Source: Streptomyces mirabilis (GTDB lineage: Bacteria > Actinomycetota > Actinomycetes > Streptomycetales > Streptomycetaceae). Taken from it: a stretch of DNA of 64,000 nt. Within the stretch, counting starts at the first letter, position 1, and every line of letters begins with the position of its first letter. The notes under the pieces were generated by a model that saw only the letters and a list, made by a program, of their open reading frames with translations, did not search any database and was not told where the DNA came from. Made by a program: the position numbers and the translations under genes. The stretch lies in contig NZ_CP074102.1 of assembly GCF_018310535.1 (NCBI RefSeq), forward strand, positions 3,844,001-3,908,000, given 5' to 3'. Of the stretch, positions 33,482 to 44,039 are shown one piece after another.

Positions 33482-34687
33482 ATGACCTCCAACGGCCGAC
33501 GCCCCCTCCTCAACCGCCGACTCGCCGAGTTCGGCACGACGATCTTCGCCGAGATGTCGGCCCTGGCCTTGAGCACCGGATCGATCAACCTGGGCCAGGG
33601 CTTCCCCGACACGGACGGGCCCGAGGAGATCAGGGAGGCGGCCGTGCGGGCGCTGCGCGACGGACGCGGCAACCAGTACCCGCCGGGCCCCGGCGTGCCC
33701 GAGCTGCGTTCGGCGATCGCCGAACACCAGAAGCACCGGTACGGACTGGCGTACGACCCGGACCGCGAGGTGCTCGTCACGGCCGGTGCCACGGAGGCCA
33801 TCGCGGCGTCGCTGCTCGCGCTGGTCGAGCCCGGTGACGAGGTCATCGCCCTGGAGCCGTACTACGACTCGTACGCGGCCAGCATCGCGATGGCGGGCGG
33901 GACCAGGATCCCGGTCACCCTGCGCCCGCACGAGGAGACCCGCGACGGAGTCACCCACCGGCGCTTCCGGCTCGATCTCGACGAGCTGCGCGACGCGGTC
34001 ACCGACAACACCCGGCTGCTGCTCGTCAACACCCCGCACAACCCGACCGGTACCGTCCTGACCCGCGAGGAGCTGGGGGAGATCGCGAAGCTCGCCGTCG
34101 AGCGGGATCTCCTCGTCATCACCGACGAGGTGTACGAGCACCTGGTGTTCGACGAGGCCGAACACCTGCCGCTGGCCTCCTTCCCGGGGATGCGGGAGCG
34201 GACGGTCACCATCGGCAGCGCGGGGAAGACCTTCTCCTTCACGGGGTGGAAGGTGGGCTGGGTGACGGGCACGCCGGACCTCGTCACCGCCGTACGGTCG
34301 GCCAAGCAGTTCCTGACGTACGTGGCGTCGGGGCCGTTCCAGTACGCCGTGGCCGAGGCGCTGGCACTGCCGGACACGTACTTCGAGGCGTTCCGCGCGG
34401 ACATGCTGGCCAGGCGAGACGTGCTGGCGGCCGGGCTCACGGAGGCGGGGTTCAAGGTCTTCCAGCCGGCGGGCACGTACTTCATCACCACCGACATCCG
34501 GCCGCTCGGCGAGTCCGACGGCTTCGCCTTCTGCCGTGCGCTCCCGGAGCGCGCCGGGGTCGTCGCCATCCCGAACGCGGTCTTCTACGACCACCGGGAG
34601 GCGGGCGCGCCCTTCGTGCGGTTCGCGTTCTGCAAGCGGACCGAGGTGCTGGAGGAGGCGGCGAAGCGGCTCAAGGCGGCCTGGTAG
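33482..34687 (+). CDS. Class I PLP aminotransferase (DapC / kynurenine-aminotransferase-like)
   Basis: About 401 residues, fold type I aminotransferase. Motifs: SINLGQGFPDTDGP, NQYPPGPGVPELR, VTAGATEAI, the NTPHNPTGTV loop with the PLP Asn, ITDEVYEHLVF (Asp and Tyr contacts), GSAGKTFSFTGWKVGW (Schiff-base Lys) and FVRFAFCKR (carboxylate Arg). This group contains N-succinyldiaminopimelate aminotransferases and kynurenine/glutamine transaminases; sequence alone does not separate them. The kyn genes are 10 kb away, so kynurenine cannot be excluded. ATG 33482 is favoured (AGGA eight bases upstream); ATG 33473 is an alternative. Confidence 0.88.
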   Translation: MTSNGRRPLLNRRLAEFGTTIFAEMSALALSTGSINLGQGFPDTDGPEEIREAAVRALRDGRGNQYPPGPGVPELRSAIAEHQKHRYGLAYDPDREVLVTAGATEAIAASLLALVEPGDEVIALEPYYDSYAASIAMAGGTRIPVTLRPHEETRDGVTHRRFRLDLDELRDAVTDNTRLLLVNTPHNPTGTVLTREELGEIAKLAVERDLLVITDEVYEHLVFDEAEHLPLASFPGMRERTVTIGSAGKTFSFTGWKVGWVTGTPDLVTAVRSAKQFLTYVASGPFQYAVAEALALPDTYFEAFRADMLARRDVLAAGLTEAGFKVFQPAGTYFITTDIRPLGESDGFAFCRALPERAGVVAIPNAVFYDHREAGAPFVRFAFCKRTEVLEEAAKRLKAAW

Positions 34688-34793
34688 CACGGGGGCCCAG
34701 GACGGTGGGGACGGCGCGCCGAAGTGGGGGAAACCGCACTCACCCAGGCGTGTAAAGCTCGCAAATACACCGTAAGGGACGCACAGTTCGGGT

Positions 34794-35993
34794 GTGACCC
34801 ACGCCAGTACCCTTCCGGCCCCCGCCGCCCCGAAGCCCGGTGACGGGGGGCACGGCCGTCCGGCGCGCTCCGCGCACGGCCTGCCCCCTGTCGCGCACGC
34901 GCTGGCGCTGTTCGCGACGGCGCGACTCGTCGGCGTTCTCGTGCTCGCCGGAACCGCCTGGGCGGGCGGCAAGCGCCCCCTCGCCCTGCTCGGGCGGTCC
35001 TGGGACTCGCTCTGGTACCTGGGGATCGCGGCGCACGGCTACGGACGCACCCAGTACTTCAGGCCCACCGTCGTCCACAGCGACCTGGCCTTCTTCCCGC
35101 TGTATCCGGGGCTGATCCGCGCCGTCACCACGCTGACCGCGCTGAGCGGCGGCGCGGCGGGACTGCTGGTCGCCTGGACCGCCGCCGCGGTCGCCGCCTG
35201 CGGGATCTACGCGATCGGGGCCCGGCTGCACGGCCGCGCCGTCGCCACCATGCTGGTCCTGCTGTGGGGCCTGCTCCCGCACTCGATCGTGCTGTCCCTG
35301 GCGTACACCGAGCCCGTCCTCTCCGCCTTCGCGGCCTGGTCGCTGTACGCGGTGCTCACCGGGCGCTGGCTGTGGGCGGGCGCGCTGGCCGCGCTCGCGG
35401 GCATGTCGCGGCCGAACGGGCTCGCGGTGGCCGCGGCGGTGCTGGCCGCGGCGGCGTGCGAGGTCTGGCGGCGGCGCGGACGGGTTTCCCACAGGCTGTG
35501 GACGGGCGCCGCGCTCGCGCCGGTCGGCTGGGGCGGCTATGTGCTGTGGGTGGGGCGGCGCAAGGGAGATCCGTTCGGCGGCTATTTCCAGGTGCAGCGG
35601 CTGTGGGGCTCGCGCTTCGACTTCGGCGCCGGTTCGCTGCGCTTCGTCCAGCATCTGCTGACGCACGGGGACCGCTTCGTGTTCCCGATGACGATGGTGG
35701 TCGTGGCGGCGGCCGTGCTGCTGTACGGGCTGCTGATCGCGGACCGCGCCCCGCTGCCACTGCTCGTGCACAGCGGGGTACTGCTGCTGATCGCGCTCGG
35801 CGGCTCCGGGTTCTTCGAGTGCAAGCCGCGCTTCCTGCTGCCCGCGTTCCCGCTGCTGCTGCCGCTCGCCCGGGCGCTGGTCCGCACGGCAAGAACCCGG
35901 CCCTGGCACGCCGTCCTGGTGGTCGGCGCCCTGGCCGGGCTCTCGTTCGCCTACGGCGCGTATCTGGTCGTCATCGCGCACACGCCGCTGTAA
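34794..35993 (+). CDS. Polytopic GT-C-type glycosyltransferase, putative mannosyltransferase
   Basis: A 399-residue membrane protein with about ten transmembrane helices. The first extracytoplasmic loop carries WDSLWYLGIAAHGY, the W-D-x2-W-Y motif seen in PIG-V-like and other polyprenyl-phosphate-sugar-dependent GT-C enzymes. It is followed by LAFFPLYPGLIR and later AGMSRPNGLAV and ECKPRFLLPAFPLLL. These fit an actinobacterial mannosyl- or other hexosyltransferase acting on the outer leaflet, for example in protein O-mannosylation or lipoglycan synthesis. GTG 34794 is chosen; the ribosome-binding site is weak. Donor and acceptor are not determinable here. Confidence 0.78.
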   Translation: MTHASTLPAPAAPKPGDGGHGRPARSAHGLPPVAHALALFATARLVGVLVLAGTAWAGGKRPLALLGRSWDSLWYLGIAAHGYGRTQYFRPTVVHSDLAFFPLYPGLIRAVTTLTALSGGAAGLLVAWTAAAVAACGIYAIGARLHGRAVATMLVLLWGLLPHSIVLSLAYTEPVLSAFAAWSLYAVLTGRWLWAGALAALAGMSRPNGLAVAAAVLAAAACEVWRRRGRVSHRLWTGAALAPVGWGGYVLWVGRRKGDPFGGYFQVQRLWGSRFDFGAGSLRFVQHLLTHGDRFVFPMTMVVVAAAVLLYGLLIADRAPLPLLVHSGVLLLIALGGSGFFECKPRFLLPAFPLLLPLARALVRTARTRPWHAVLVVGALAGLSFAYGAYLVVIAHTPL

Positions 35994-36008
35994 AACCTGG
36001 TGGGAGGA

Positions 36009-36542
36009 CTACTCCTCGTCGTCGTCCTCGGGCTTCTCCGCCTCGTTGACTTCCTGCTCGAGGCCGAGCTGCTCGACGAGCCACTTGTCGAACTCGATGG
36101 CGGCCCGCACCCAGCTGACCGTCGACGAAACGAAGTGCTCGAGGGCGACGCCGGTGCCGATCAGCATCTGCGCCTCGCCGATCAGGCGGACTGTGCCGTC
36201 GTCGTGCGTGTGGCTGTAGACCTTCGGCCACAGCGTGCGGCGGTTCCAGTCGTCGATGGACTCCAGCAGAGTCGGCTTCTCGTCGATCTGGTGCGGCCGG
36301 TCGTAGAACGTCCGCACCGAGAAGACCTGCTGGTCCCCCTCGCCGCGGAACATGAAGTACGTACGGAACTCCTCCCACGGCGCCGCGAGGTCACCCTCGT
36401 CGTCGACGACGTACTTCAGCTCCATCTGATCCAGGAGCTGCTTCACGAGGTCCTGATCCGGGACGACGGGGCCCGCCGGTCCGCCGGGCTGCGGCTCGGG
36501 CTGGCCCCCGAAATTCGGAATCGAGGACGGGTCGATGCTCAC
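36009..36542 (-). CDS. YbjN-domain protein
   Basis: A 177-residue cytosolic protein of the YbjN / type III secretion chaperone-like fold: PDQDLVKQLLDQMELKYVVDDEGDLAAPWEEFRTYFMF, then FSVRTFYDRPHQIDEK, DDWNRRTLWPKVYSHTHDDGTVRLIGEAQ and a C-terminal helix HFVSSTVSWVRAAIEFDKWL, ending in an acidic tail. The start GTG 36542 has a GAAGGGA upstream. YbjN proteins bind partners rather than catalyse; the function in Streptomyces is unknown. It is conserved next to clpB but in a separate transcription unit, because a terminator lies between. Confidence 0.85.
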   Translation of the reverse strand: MSIDPSSIPNFGGQPEPQPGGPAGPVVPDQDLVKQLLDQMELKYVVDDEGDLAAPWEEFRTYFMFRGEGDQQVFSVRTFYDRPHQIDEKPTLLESIDDWNRRTLWPKVYSHTHDDGTVRLIGEAQMLIGTGVALEHFVSSTVSWVRAAIEFDKWLVEQLGLEQEVNEAEKPEDDDEE

Positions 36543-36663
36543 CGTGTATTTCCCTTCGTACGGATGCTGCCATCCTCCCCCATCACGGGCGGTCAGTGGC
36601 AACCCCCACAGGCAAAGGCACGGACACCACCACCGGGAGTGTGTATCCGCTGCGGCCAGTGAC

Positions 36664-36690
36664 GACGGCGCCGCCGGGACCGGCGCCGTC
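36664..36690 (-). terminator. clpB terminator hairpin
   Basis: GACGGCGCCG, seven-base loop, CGGCGCCGTC: a perfect 10-bp stem beginning 26 bases after the clpB stop on the clpB strand. Confidence 0.75.
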
Positions 36691-36716
36691 GACCGCTGAG
36701 AATCAGCCCGTCCGGG

Positions 36717-39317
<2,601 letters not shown>

Positions 39318-39379
39318 GTTCGCGTTCTCCTCCTCAATACGACCCTGATGTACGGACTGACTCACCCAACGTACACAAA

Positions 39380-39400
39380 GTTGAGTCTATTCCACTCAAG
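39380..39400. promoter_or_regulatory. HAIR box (HspR operator) of clpB
   Basis: GTTGAGT-CTATTCC-ACTCAAG: 7-base arms and a 7-base spacer, one mismatch from the CTTGAGT-N7-ACTCAAG consensus. It lies 63-83 bases before the clpB start and also 49-69 bases before the rightward gene at 39449, so HspR bound here could affect both. Confidence 0.92.
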
Positions 39401-39448
39401 GACGGCCGGGAAGCCATGGCACGCACGGGTGGGGATACATTTCCGACC

Positions 39449-39862
39449 ATGAGCGCATACCCGGTGGACCCGCACGATCCCGACCCCGCGTACCTCACCT
39501 TCTGGCGGGAACGCCATCTGTGCTCCCTCACCACCCTCCGGGCGGACGGCAGCCCGCACGTCGTGCCTGTCGGGGTTACATACGACCCCGAGGCGGGCCT
39601 GGCTCGGGTGATCACCAACAAGTCCAGCGCGAAGGTGGGGCACGTGCTCGCCGCGGGAGCGCAGGGGGCGCGCGTCTCGGTCTGCCAGGTGGACGGGCGC
39701 CGGTGGGCGACGCTGGAGGGGCGCGCGAGGATCGCCGCGGACCCCGCGCGTGTCGCGGAGGCGGAGCGGCGGTACGCGGAGCGGTACGGGAGGGTGCCCT
39801 CGCCGAACCCCGACCGGGTGGCGATCGAGATCACGCTGACCTCGGCGATGGGGCACGGCTGA
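39449..39862 (+). CDS. PPOX-class flavin/F420-dependent oxidoreductase, small
   Basis: A 137-residue split-barrel protein of the pyridoxamine-5'-phosphate-oxidase-like superfamily. Typical features: YLTFWRERHLCSLTTLRADGSPHVVPVGVTYD at the N-terminus (barrel plus cofactor phosphate contact), NKSSAKVGHV and WATLEGRARIAADPARVAEAERRYAERYG. Actinobacterial relatives bind F420, FMN or heme degradation products. ATG 39449 fits the family start; ATG 39416 has a better-spaced GGGAAG and adds 11 residues. It diverges from clpB across a HAIR box and is followed by a perfect 17-bp-stem terminator. Confidence 0.82.
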   Translation: MSAYPVDPHDPDPAYLTFWRERHLCSLTTLRADGSPHVVPVGVTYDPEAGLARVITNKSSAKVGHVLAAGAQGARVSVCQVDGRRWATLEGRARIAADPARVAEAERRYAERYGRVPSPNPDRVAIEITLTSAMGHG

Positions 39863-39923
39863 TTTCAGCCGTTGTGGAGATGGCATGAAGATGGGCGGAT
39901 ACCTGGATCCTTCGCCCAAAACT

Positions 39924-39964
39924 GCAGCGGCGTCACCGTGTTCAGGTCACGGTGACGCCGCTGC
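39924..39964. terminator. Bidirectional terminator, 17-bp perfect stem
   Basis: GCAGCGGCGTCACCGTG, loop TTCAGGT, then CACGGTGACGCCGCTGC. It lies between the convergent 3' ends of the PPOX gene (+) and the Rieske-like gene (-) and can serve both. Confidence 0.88.
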
Positions 39965-40007
39965 GGGGGGAAGTACCTGCGCGATCTACTACGACGGGGG
40001 AATCGCG

Positions 40008-40343
40008 TCAGGCACTGCGGGGGGTGGCTGAGATGGTCCTTACGTCAGGGACTTCCGGCTCGGCCAGCTGGTGGTCACGCTGGTCGAGGTTCACAAAGAT
40101 CATTCCGTACCGAATGGCACACCGCACGGGCTGCGGCGCGCCGCGCGGGCGCCGCAGACACCGGTACGCCCGGACGTCCTCGTCGTCATCCCGGGTGACG
40201 ACGACCGGCTCTCCGAACACCGTCACCATCAACGAGTCGCCACTGTGGGGAATGGCGGTCGCCAGGTCGATGAAGTGCCATCCAGAGCGGTAGGCGGTGG
40301 CCATTTCTCGACGGAAGGAGCGGTCGTCGGGTGGAGTGGTCAC
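40008..40343 (-). CDS. Truncated Rieske-oxygenase-like protein
   Basis: A 111-residue protein from GTG 40343, with GGAGG five bases upstream. The sequence follows the N-terminal domain of ring-hydroxylating oxygenase alpha subunits (GWHFIDLATAIPHSGDSLMVTVFGEPVVVTRDDDEDVRAYR in outline). Where a Rieske centre needs C-x-H and C-x2-H it has CLRRPRGA and RCAIRYGM: both cysteines remain but the histidines are replaced, and the region between is shortened. The catalytic domain is absent. So it is Rieske-derived but unlikely to hold a 2Fe-2S cluster. It starts one base after the stop of the secreted peptide gene (TGA-C-GTG), so the two are translationally coupled. The fold assignment is my inference from the pattern. 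Confidence 0.55.
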   Translation of the reverse strand: MTTPPDDRSFRREMATAYRSGWHFIDLATAIPHSGDSLMVTVFGEPVVVTRDDDEDVRAYRCLRRPRGAPQPVRCAIRYGMIFVNLDQRDHQLAEPEVPDVRTISATPRSA

Positions 40344-40344
40344 G

Positions 40345-40536
40345 TCAGCCTCCAGCTCCCTCTGCCGTATCCACGGGCGTGGTGGACACGGCAACCGCCG
40401 GCCACTTGCTGTCCGCTCGCATGTCGCTCTTCGTACCGGATAGGCCACTCAGAGCTCCGATGGCCACAACGGCAGAGAAGGCAGCGACAAGCACCGAGCG
40501 AAGCATTCTGTTACGCATAGTCGGCTTCGTCCTCAC
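40345..40536 (-). CDS. Small exported peptide, signal-peptide type
   Basis: A 63-codon gene from GTG 40536 (GAGGGG nine bases upstream); ATG 40518 would give 57 residues. A basic start (RNRMLR), hydrophobic core (SVLVAAFSAVVAIGALSGLSG) and then a hydrophilic 27-residue tail containing DMRADSKWPAVAVST make it a secreted or membrane-tethered peptide. It overlaps the regulatory logic of its neighbours: the Rieske-like gene follows with a one-base gap, and a PLD-type LuxR regulator starts 113 bases away on the other strand. This layout resembles peptide-signal loci, but function is inference. No cysteines are present. Confidence 0.6.
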   Translation of the reverse strand: MRTKPTMRNRMLRSVLVAAFSAVVAIGALSGLSGTKSDMRADSKWPAVAVSTTPVDTAEGAGG

Positions 40537-40649
40537 TTGAAGGTCCCCTCTTCCCCCGTCGGATACGACGATGGCTCATTCGGGCACGTCATGGCCACAC
40601 AATCGGTGCATCATGTTCCTGCACGTTCAGGACCCTGGGGGGTGGAGAT

Positions 40650-41633
40650 TTGACAACGAATCGGACTAAAGCGACACATCCCCATGCGGTGACCGAACTG
40701 TGTGAGGAAGGTGGCCGACTTTATGCGCATGCCCTGCGCACCGGACGTATCGCCCGCGAAGACGTAAAGTCGGCTTCCTGTCTGATGGAATTGTCCCTTC
40801 TTCACCCTGATCCCGATGACCCGGACTGGCTGCGACCCGTACCTCCGGCAGTCGCCCTGGCTCAGCGGCTCAACCCCCTAGAGCAGGAGATAGCCGAGCG
40901 CAGGCGCTGGTCAATCGAACTGTCCGATGCTTTCGAGCCGTTCATGGCGCTCAGCACGCAGACGACGGCGACCACGCACTCGATCACGGTGCTGGAGGGC
41001 GGCGACCGCATCAACGCGGCGCTCAACCTGGCCACGGCCCAGTGCCAGACCGAGATGCTCACGGTCCAGCCGAGCAACCGGTTCTCCGAACGCAGCATCC
41101 TCCAGGGGATGGAGCGCGACCGGCCGCTGACCGAGCGCGGGGTGCGCATCCGGACGCTCTATCAACACACGGTCCGCTACGACCTGGAGCGGCTGGCCTA
41201 CGTGGAGCAGCTCTCGAACGGCAAGGTGGAGTACCGCACCATCGACGAGCTGGTCGAGCGCCTGATCATCTGCGACGAGACCGTCGCCTTCATCCCCACC
41301 CGCGACGACCAGCAAGTCGCCCTGGAACTCCGCAACCCGGGACTCGTCCGCTACCTGATCAAGGTCTTCGAGTTCATGTGGGGCCGGTCCGTCCCGCTGA
41401 GCGCCGGCGCCCCCTACGAGACGGCCCCCGACGGCATCACGGAGATCCAGCACTCCATCGCCAAACTCCTTGTGGAGGGGCACGTCGACGAGGCCATCGC
41501 CCGCCGCCTCGGCATGAACGTCCGCACCTGCCGCGCCCACATAGCCAAGCTGGCCACCGCCCTCGGCAGCGGCAGCCGGGCCCAACTCGGCTTCCTCATC
41601 GCACAGTCGGGGATCCTGGACCAGGATCGCTGA
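40650..41633 (+). CDS. LuxR-type regulator with PLD/TrmB-like domain (A)
   Basis: A 327-residue protein, first of three related regulators. The N-terminal helical region (AVTELCEEGGRLYAHALRTGRIAREDV and SCLMELSLLHPDPDDPDWLRPV) is shared by all three. The middle domain (LEGGDRINAALNLATAQCQTEMLTVQ, RGVRIRTLYQHTVRYD, VAFIPTRDDQQVALELRNPGLV) matches the PLD-like/TrmB sensor pattern. The C-terminal LuxR HTH is HSIAKLLVEGHVDEAIARRLGMNVRTCRAHIAKL. The start is TTG 40650 with GGTGGAG directly upstream; no ATG is available before residue 45. It is divergent from the exported-peptide gene and is followed 23 bases later by paralogue B. Confidence 0.82.
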   Translation: MTTNRTKATHPHAVTELCEEGGRLYAHALRTGRIAREDVKSASCLMELSLLHPDPDDPDWLRPVPPAVALAQRLNPLEQEIAERRRWSIELSDAFEPFMALSTQTTATTHSITVLEGGDRINAALNLATAQCQTEMLTVQPSNRFSERSILQGMERDRPLTERGVRIRTLYQHTVRYDLERLAYVEQLSNGKVEYRTIDELVERLIICDETVAFIPTRDDQQVALELRNPGLVRYLIKVFEFMWGRSVPLSAGAPYETAPDGITEIQHSIAKLLVEGHVDEAIARRLGMNVRTCRAHIAKLATALGSGSRAQLGFLIAQSGILDQDR

Positions 41634-41656
41634 ACGAGCGAGGAGGTGCACCACAC

Positions 41657-42682
41657 ATGACAGCCGAGGCACACAGCCACGGAGTGGACGAGATGTGCGA
41701 GGCCGGCCGCACCCTGTACGAACGCGCGTTACGCAACGGCGGCGTACTCACCCATGAGGCCACGGACGTCCCCTGCCTGATCGACCTCGGCCTGCTCCAC
41801 CCGAGCGTCGAGGACCTGGAGTGGCTGGAACCCACGGCCCCGGCCGTCTCACTCCACCAGCTGCTGCGCGACATCGAGGACCGCATCGCGGACGAACGGC
41901 GGCGCGAGGCCCGGCTGGCCGCCGTGTTCGAGCCCCTCATGCGTATCGACGGCCGGCACACGTCATCCGCGTCGGACACCCCGATGCTCAGGGTCCTCAG
42001 CGGTTCGGACCGGATCAACCGGGCCATCACCGAAGCCATGGCCGAAGCGACCCGGGAACTCCTGTGCGTCCAGCCGCACACCGGCCACACCGGTCGGCGC
42101 AGCGCGGTGGCGCAGGCCCGCTCCCTGACCCGCGACCAGGATCTACTGAGCCGCGGAGGCCGCATCCGCACCCTCTACCAGCACACGCTCCGACACGCCC
42201 CGTCCCTCCTCGCCCGCTATGAGCAGCTGAGAGGCGACGCCGAGGCCCGTTCGCTCGACGAGGTCACCGACCGGCTCATCGTCGTCGACTCCACCATCGC
42301 CTTCATCCCCGCCAACAAGGACGGCTCCCTCGCCCTGGAAGTCCGCCACCCCGCCCTCGTCGACTACTTCGTCACCACCTTCGACCGCCTCTGGCGCCTG
42401 GCCACCCCCATGTACCCCCAAGCCGTCCAACGCCCGTCCCTCAACGGCATCACCCCACGCCAGCGCGCCATCGCCGGCCTCCTCATAGAAGGCCACACCG
42501 ACTCCACCATCGCCGACCGCCTCGGCATGAACGTCCGTACCGCCCGCGTCCACATCGCCAAGCTCGCCGCGACCCTGGGAAGTGAGAGCCGGGCGCAACT
42601 CGGCTATCTCATAGGCCGGTCGGGGATTCTGGATCAGGAACAGAAACAGGAACAGGACCAGGAGCCGAGCCGGGAGCGGTGA
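41657..42682 (+). CDS. LuxR-type regulator with PLD/TrmB-like domain (B)
   Basis: A 341-residue paralogue of regulator A with the same three-part layout: VDEMCEAGRTLYERALRNGGV, then SGSDRINRAITEAMAEATRELLCVQPH and GRIRTLYQHTLRHAP, then the HTH RAIAGLLIEGHTDSTIADRLGMNVRTARVHIAKL. ATG 41657 has an excellent AGGAGG. It lies 23 bases after A, so A and B form an operon. Its 3' end, encoding a Gln/Glu-rich tail, overlaps the 3' end of the opposing paralogue C by 74 bases. Such tandem copies suggest either heteromers or division of labour in sensing. Confidence 0.85.
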   Translation: MTAEAHSHGVDEMCEAGRTLYERALRNGGVLTHEATDVPCLIDLGLLHPSVEDLEWLEPTAPAVSLHQLLRDIEDRIADERRREARLAAVFEPLMRIDGRHTSSASDTPMLRVLSGSDRINRAITEAMAEATRELLCVQPHTGHTGRRSAVAQARSLTRDQDLLSRGGRIRTLYQHTLRHAPSLLARYEQLRGDAEARSLDEVTDRLIVVDSTIAFIPANKDGSLALEVRHPALVDYFVTTFDRLWRLATPMYPQAVQRPSLNGITPRQRAIAGLLIEGHTDSTIADRLGMNVRTARVHIAKLAATLGSESRAQLGYLIGRSGILDQEQKQEQDQEPSRER

Positions 42683-43679
42683 GTGTCTGGAGTTCCGGGG
42701 AGCGCGGCGGCCCGTCCAGCCCCGCCTGCGCGATCCGCACCCCCAACTGCGTACGGCTCGCCGCGCCCAGGGTCTCCGAGAGGCGCGCGATGTGCGCGCG
42801 GCAGGTACGGACGCTGATCCCCAGCCGCTCCGCGACCACCGCGTCCTGGTGTCCCTCCGCCAGCAGCGCGGCGATGGACCGCTCGCGGTGGGTGATGCCG
42901 TCGATGCCGGTCTCCGGGAGCGGCGCGGCGAGCGGGATCGCGAGGCGCCACAGCCGCTCGAAGACCGTGACCAGGTAGTCGACGAGGGCGGGGTGGCGCA
43001 GTTCCAGGGCGATCGTGCGGTCCGCGTTCGCCGGTATGAAGGCCACCTTGCGGTCGAAGAGGATGAGGCGCTCGACGACTTCGTCGAGGGTGCGGGCCTC
43101 CGCCGCGTCGCCCATCAGCTCCATGTAGTTGTGCAGGCCCTGGCCGTGCCGGGCCACGTGCGTGTACAGGTCGCGCATCCGCACGCCCCGCCGGCGCATC
43201 TCCAGCGCCCGGTGCAGTCCCTCGGAGAGTTCGTCCTCGCGACGGATGCCGCCGGGCTGCACGGTGAGCACCTCGGTCGCGCACGCCTCGGTCGCCTCGT
43301 CCATCGCGGCCCGGATCCGCGGCAGTCCGTCGAGCACGCGGATCGCCACGCCCTCCGTGGGTGCCTGGACGCGCCCGCCGAGACCGGCGTACCACTCGAA
43401 CGCGGCCACCGCGTCGCCCACCCGCGTCTGGCTGGCGCTGACCTCCTCGTACACCCCGCGCAGCAGCCGTGTCATGACCTCCTGCGGCGAGGTCGGCACC
43501 AGCCACCCCATGTCGTCGGGGTCCGGATGCAGCAGCGCCAACTCGACAAGACAGGGCACCGTCTCGGCGTCCTCGCGCGGCACGCGCCCGCGCCGCACGG
43601 CCCGGGAGTACACCCGGTCCCCGGCCTCGCACAGTCGGTCAGCGCCGTGCGGATGCCTGTCCCTCCTGTGCCCGGCCAT
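42609..43679 (-). CDS. LuxR-type regulator with PLD/TrmB-like domain (C)
   Basis: A 356-residue paralogue of A and B on the opposite strand. It shares GADRLCEAGDRVYSRAVRRGRV, CLVELALLHPDPDDMGWLVP, LDGLPRIRAAMDEATEACATEVLTVQPG, RRGVRMRDLYTHVARHG, KVAFIPANADRTIALELRHPALVDYL and the HTH RSIAALLAEGHQDAVVAERLGISVRTCRAHIARL. ATG 43679 is preceded by GGTGGAAG. A Pro/Val/Ser-rich tail of about 25 residues is encoded in the 74-bp overlap with gene B. Convergent overlap makes mutual antisense interference possible. Confidence 0.84.
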   Translation of the reverse strand: MAGHRRDRHPHGADRLCEAGDRVYSRAVRRGRVPREDAETVPCLVELALLHPDPDDMGWLVPTSPQEVMTRLLRGVYEEVSASQTRVGDAVAAFEWYAGLGGRVQAPTEGVAIRVLDGLPRIRAAMDEATEACATEVLTVQPGGIRREDELSEGLHRALEMRRRGVRMRDLYTHVARHGQGLHNYMELMGDAAEARTLDEVVERLILFDRKVAFIPANADRTIALELRHPALVDYLVTVFERLWRLAIPLAAPLPETGIDGITHRERSIAALLAEGHQDAVVAERLGISVRTCRAHIARLSETLGAASRTQLGVRIAQAGLDGPPRSPELQTLTAPGSAPGPVPVSVPDPESPTGL

Positions 43680-44039
43680 CTTCCACCCCTGGCTCCAGCA
43701 TCCTCGCGATGCGACGCCTCCGCGCCGTCCGCAGCGCAACTATGCGCGGCCCCGACCGCCATCGCAACACGGCTGCACCCTTCGCGCGCCCCCTCTCGCC
43801 CGCATACGTCCTGAAATATCCCCACCTCCGCACGGCGCTCTGCAACAACATGACGGTGGTGGCGGTGCGCCGCCCGGTGCATCGTGGACCCGCTCACCCA
43901 GGGCGACACGGCGTCCTGGCCCGCCCTGGCCGGACACTCCTCGTCCGGCCAGGGCTCCTCCGGCCCTTGTCCGGATCGCGTGAGCTGCCGGAAATCGTCG
44001 AGTGATCGGTACGTTACGTACCGCACCTACCGTCAGGCC
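43680..44039. promoter_or_regulatory. 360-bp divergent control region with inverted repeat at 44008-44022
   Basis: There is no gene here. It holds promoters for regulator C (leftward) and the ATP-grasp operon (rightward). GGTACG-TTA-CGTACC (44008-44022) is a perfect 6-bp-arm inverted repeat. TACCGT at 44028-44033, six bases before the ATG, looks like the -10 of a leaderless transcript, so the repeat occupies the -35/-10 spacer, where a repressor would act. The remainder is low-complexity GC-rich sequence. Confidence 0.5.

Noticed and set aside
32846..34972. 708-codon minus-strand frame
   Set aside because: Antisense to the aminotransferase on most of its length; the real minus-strand gene here is the 108-residue Cys/Gly-rich protein in another frame.
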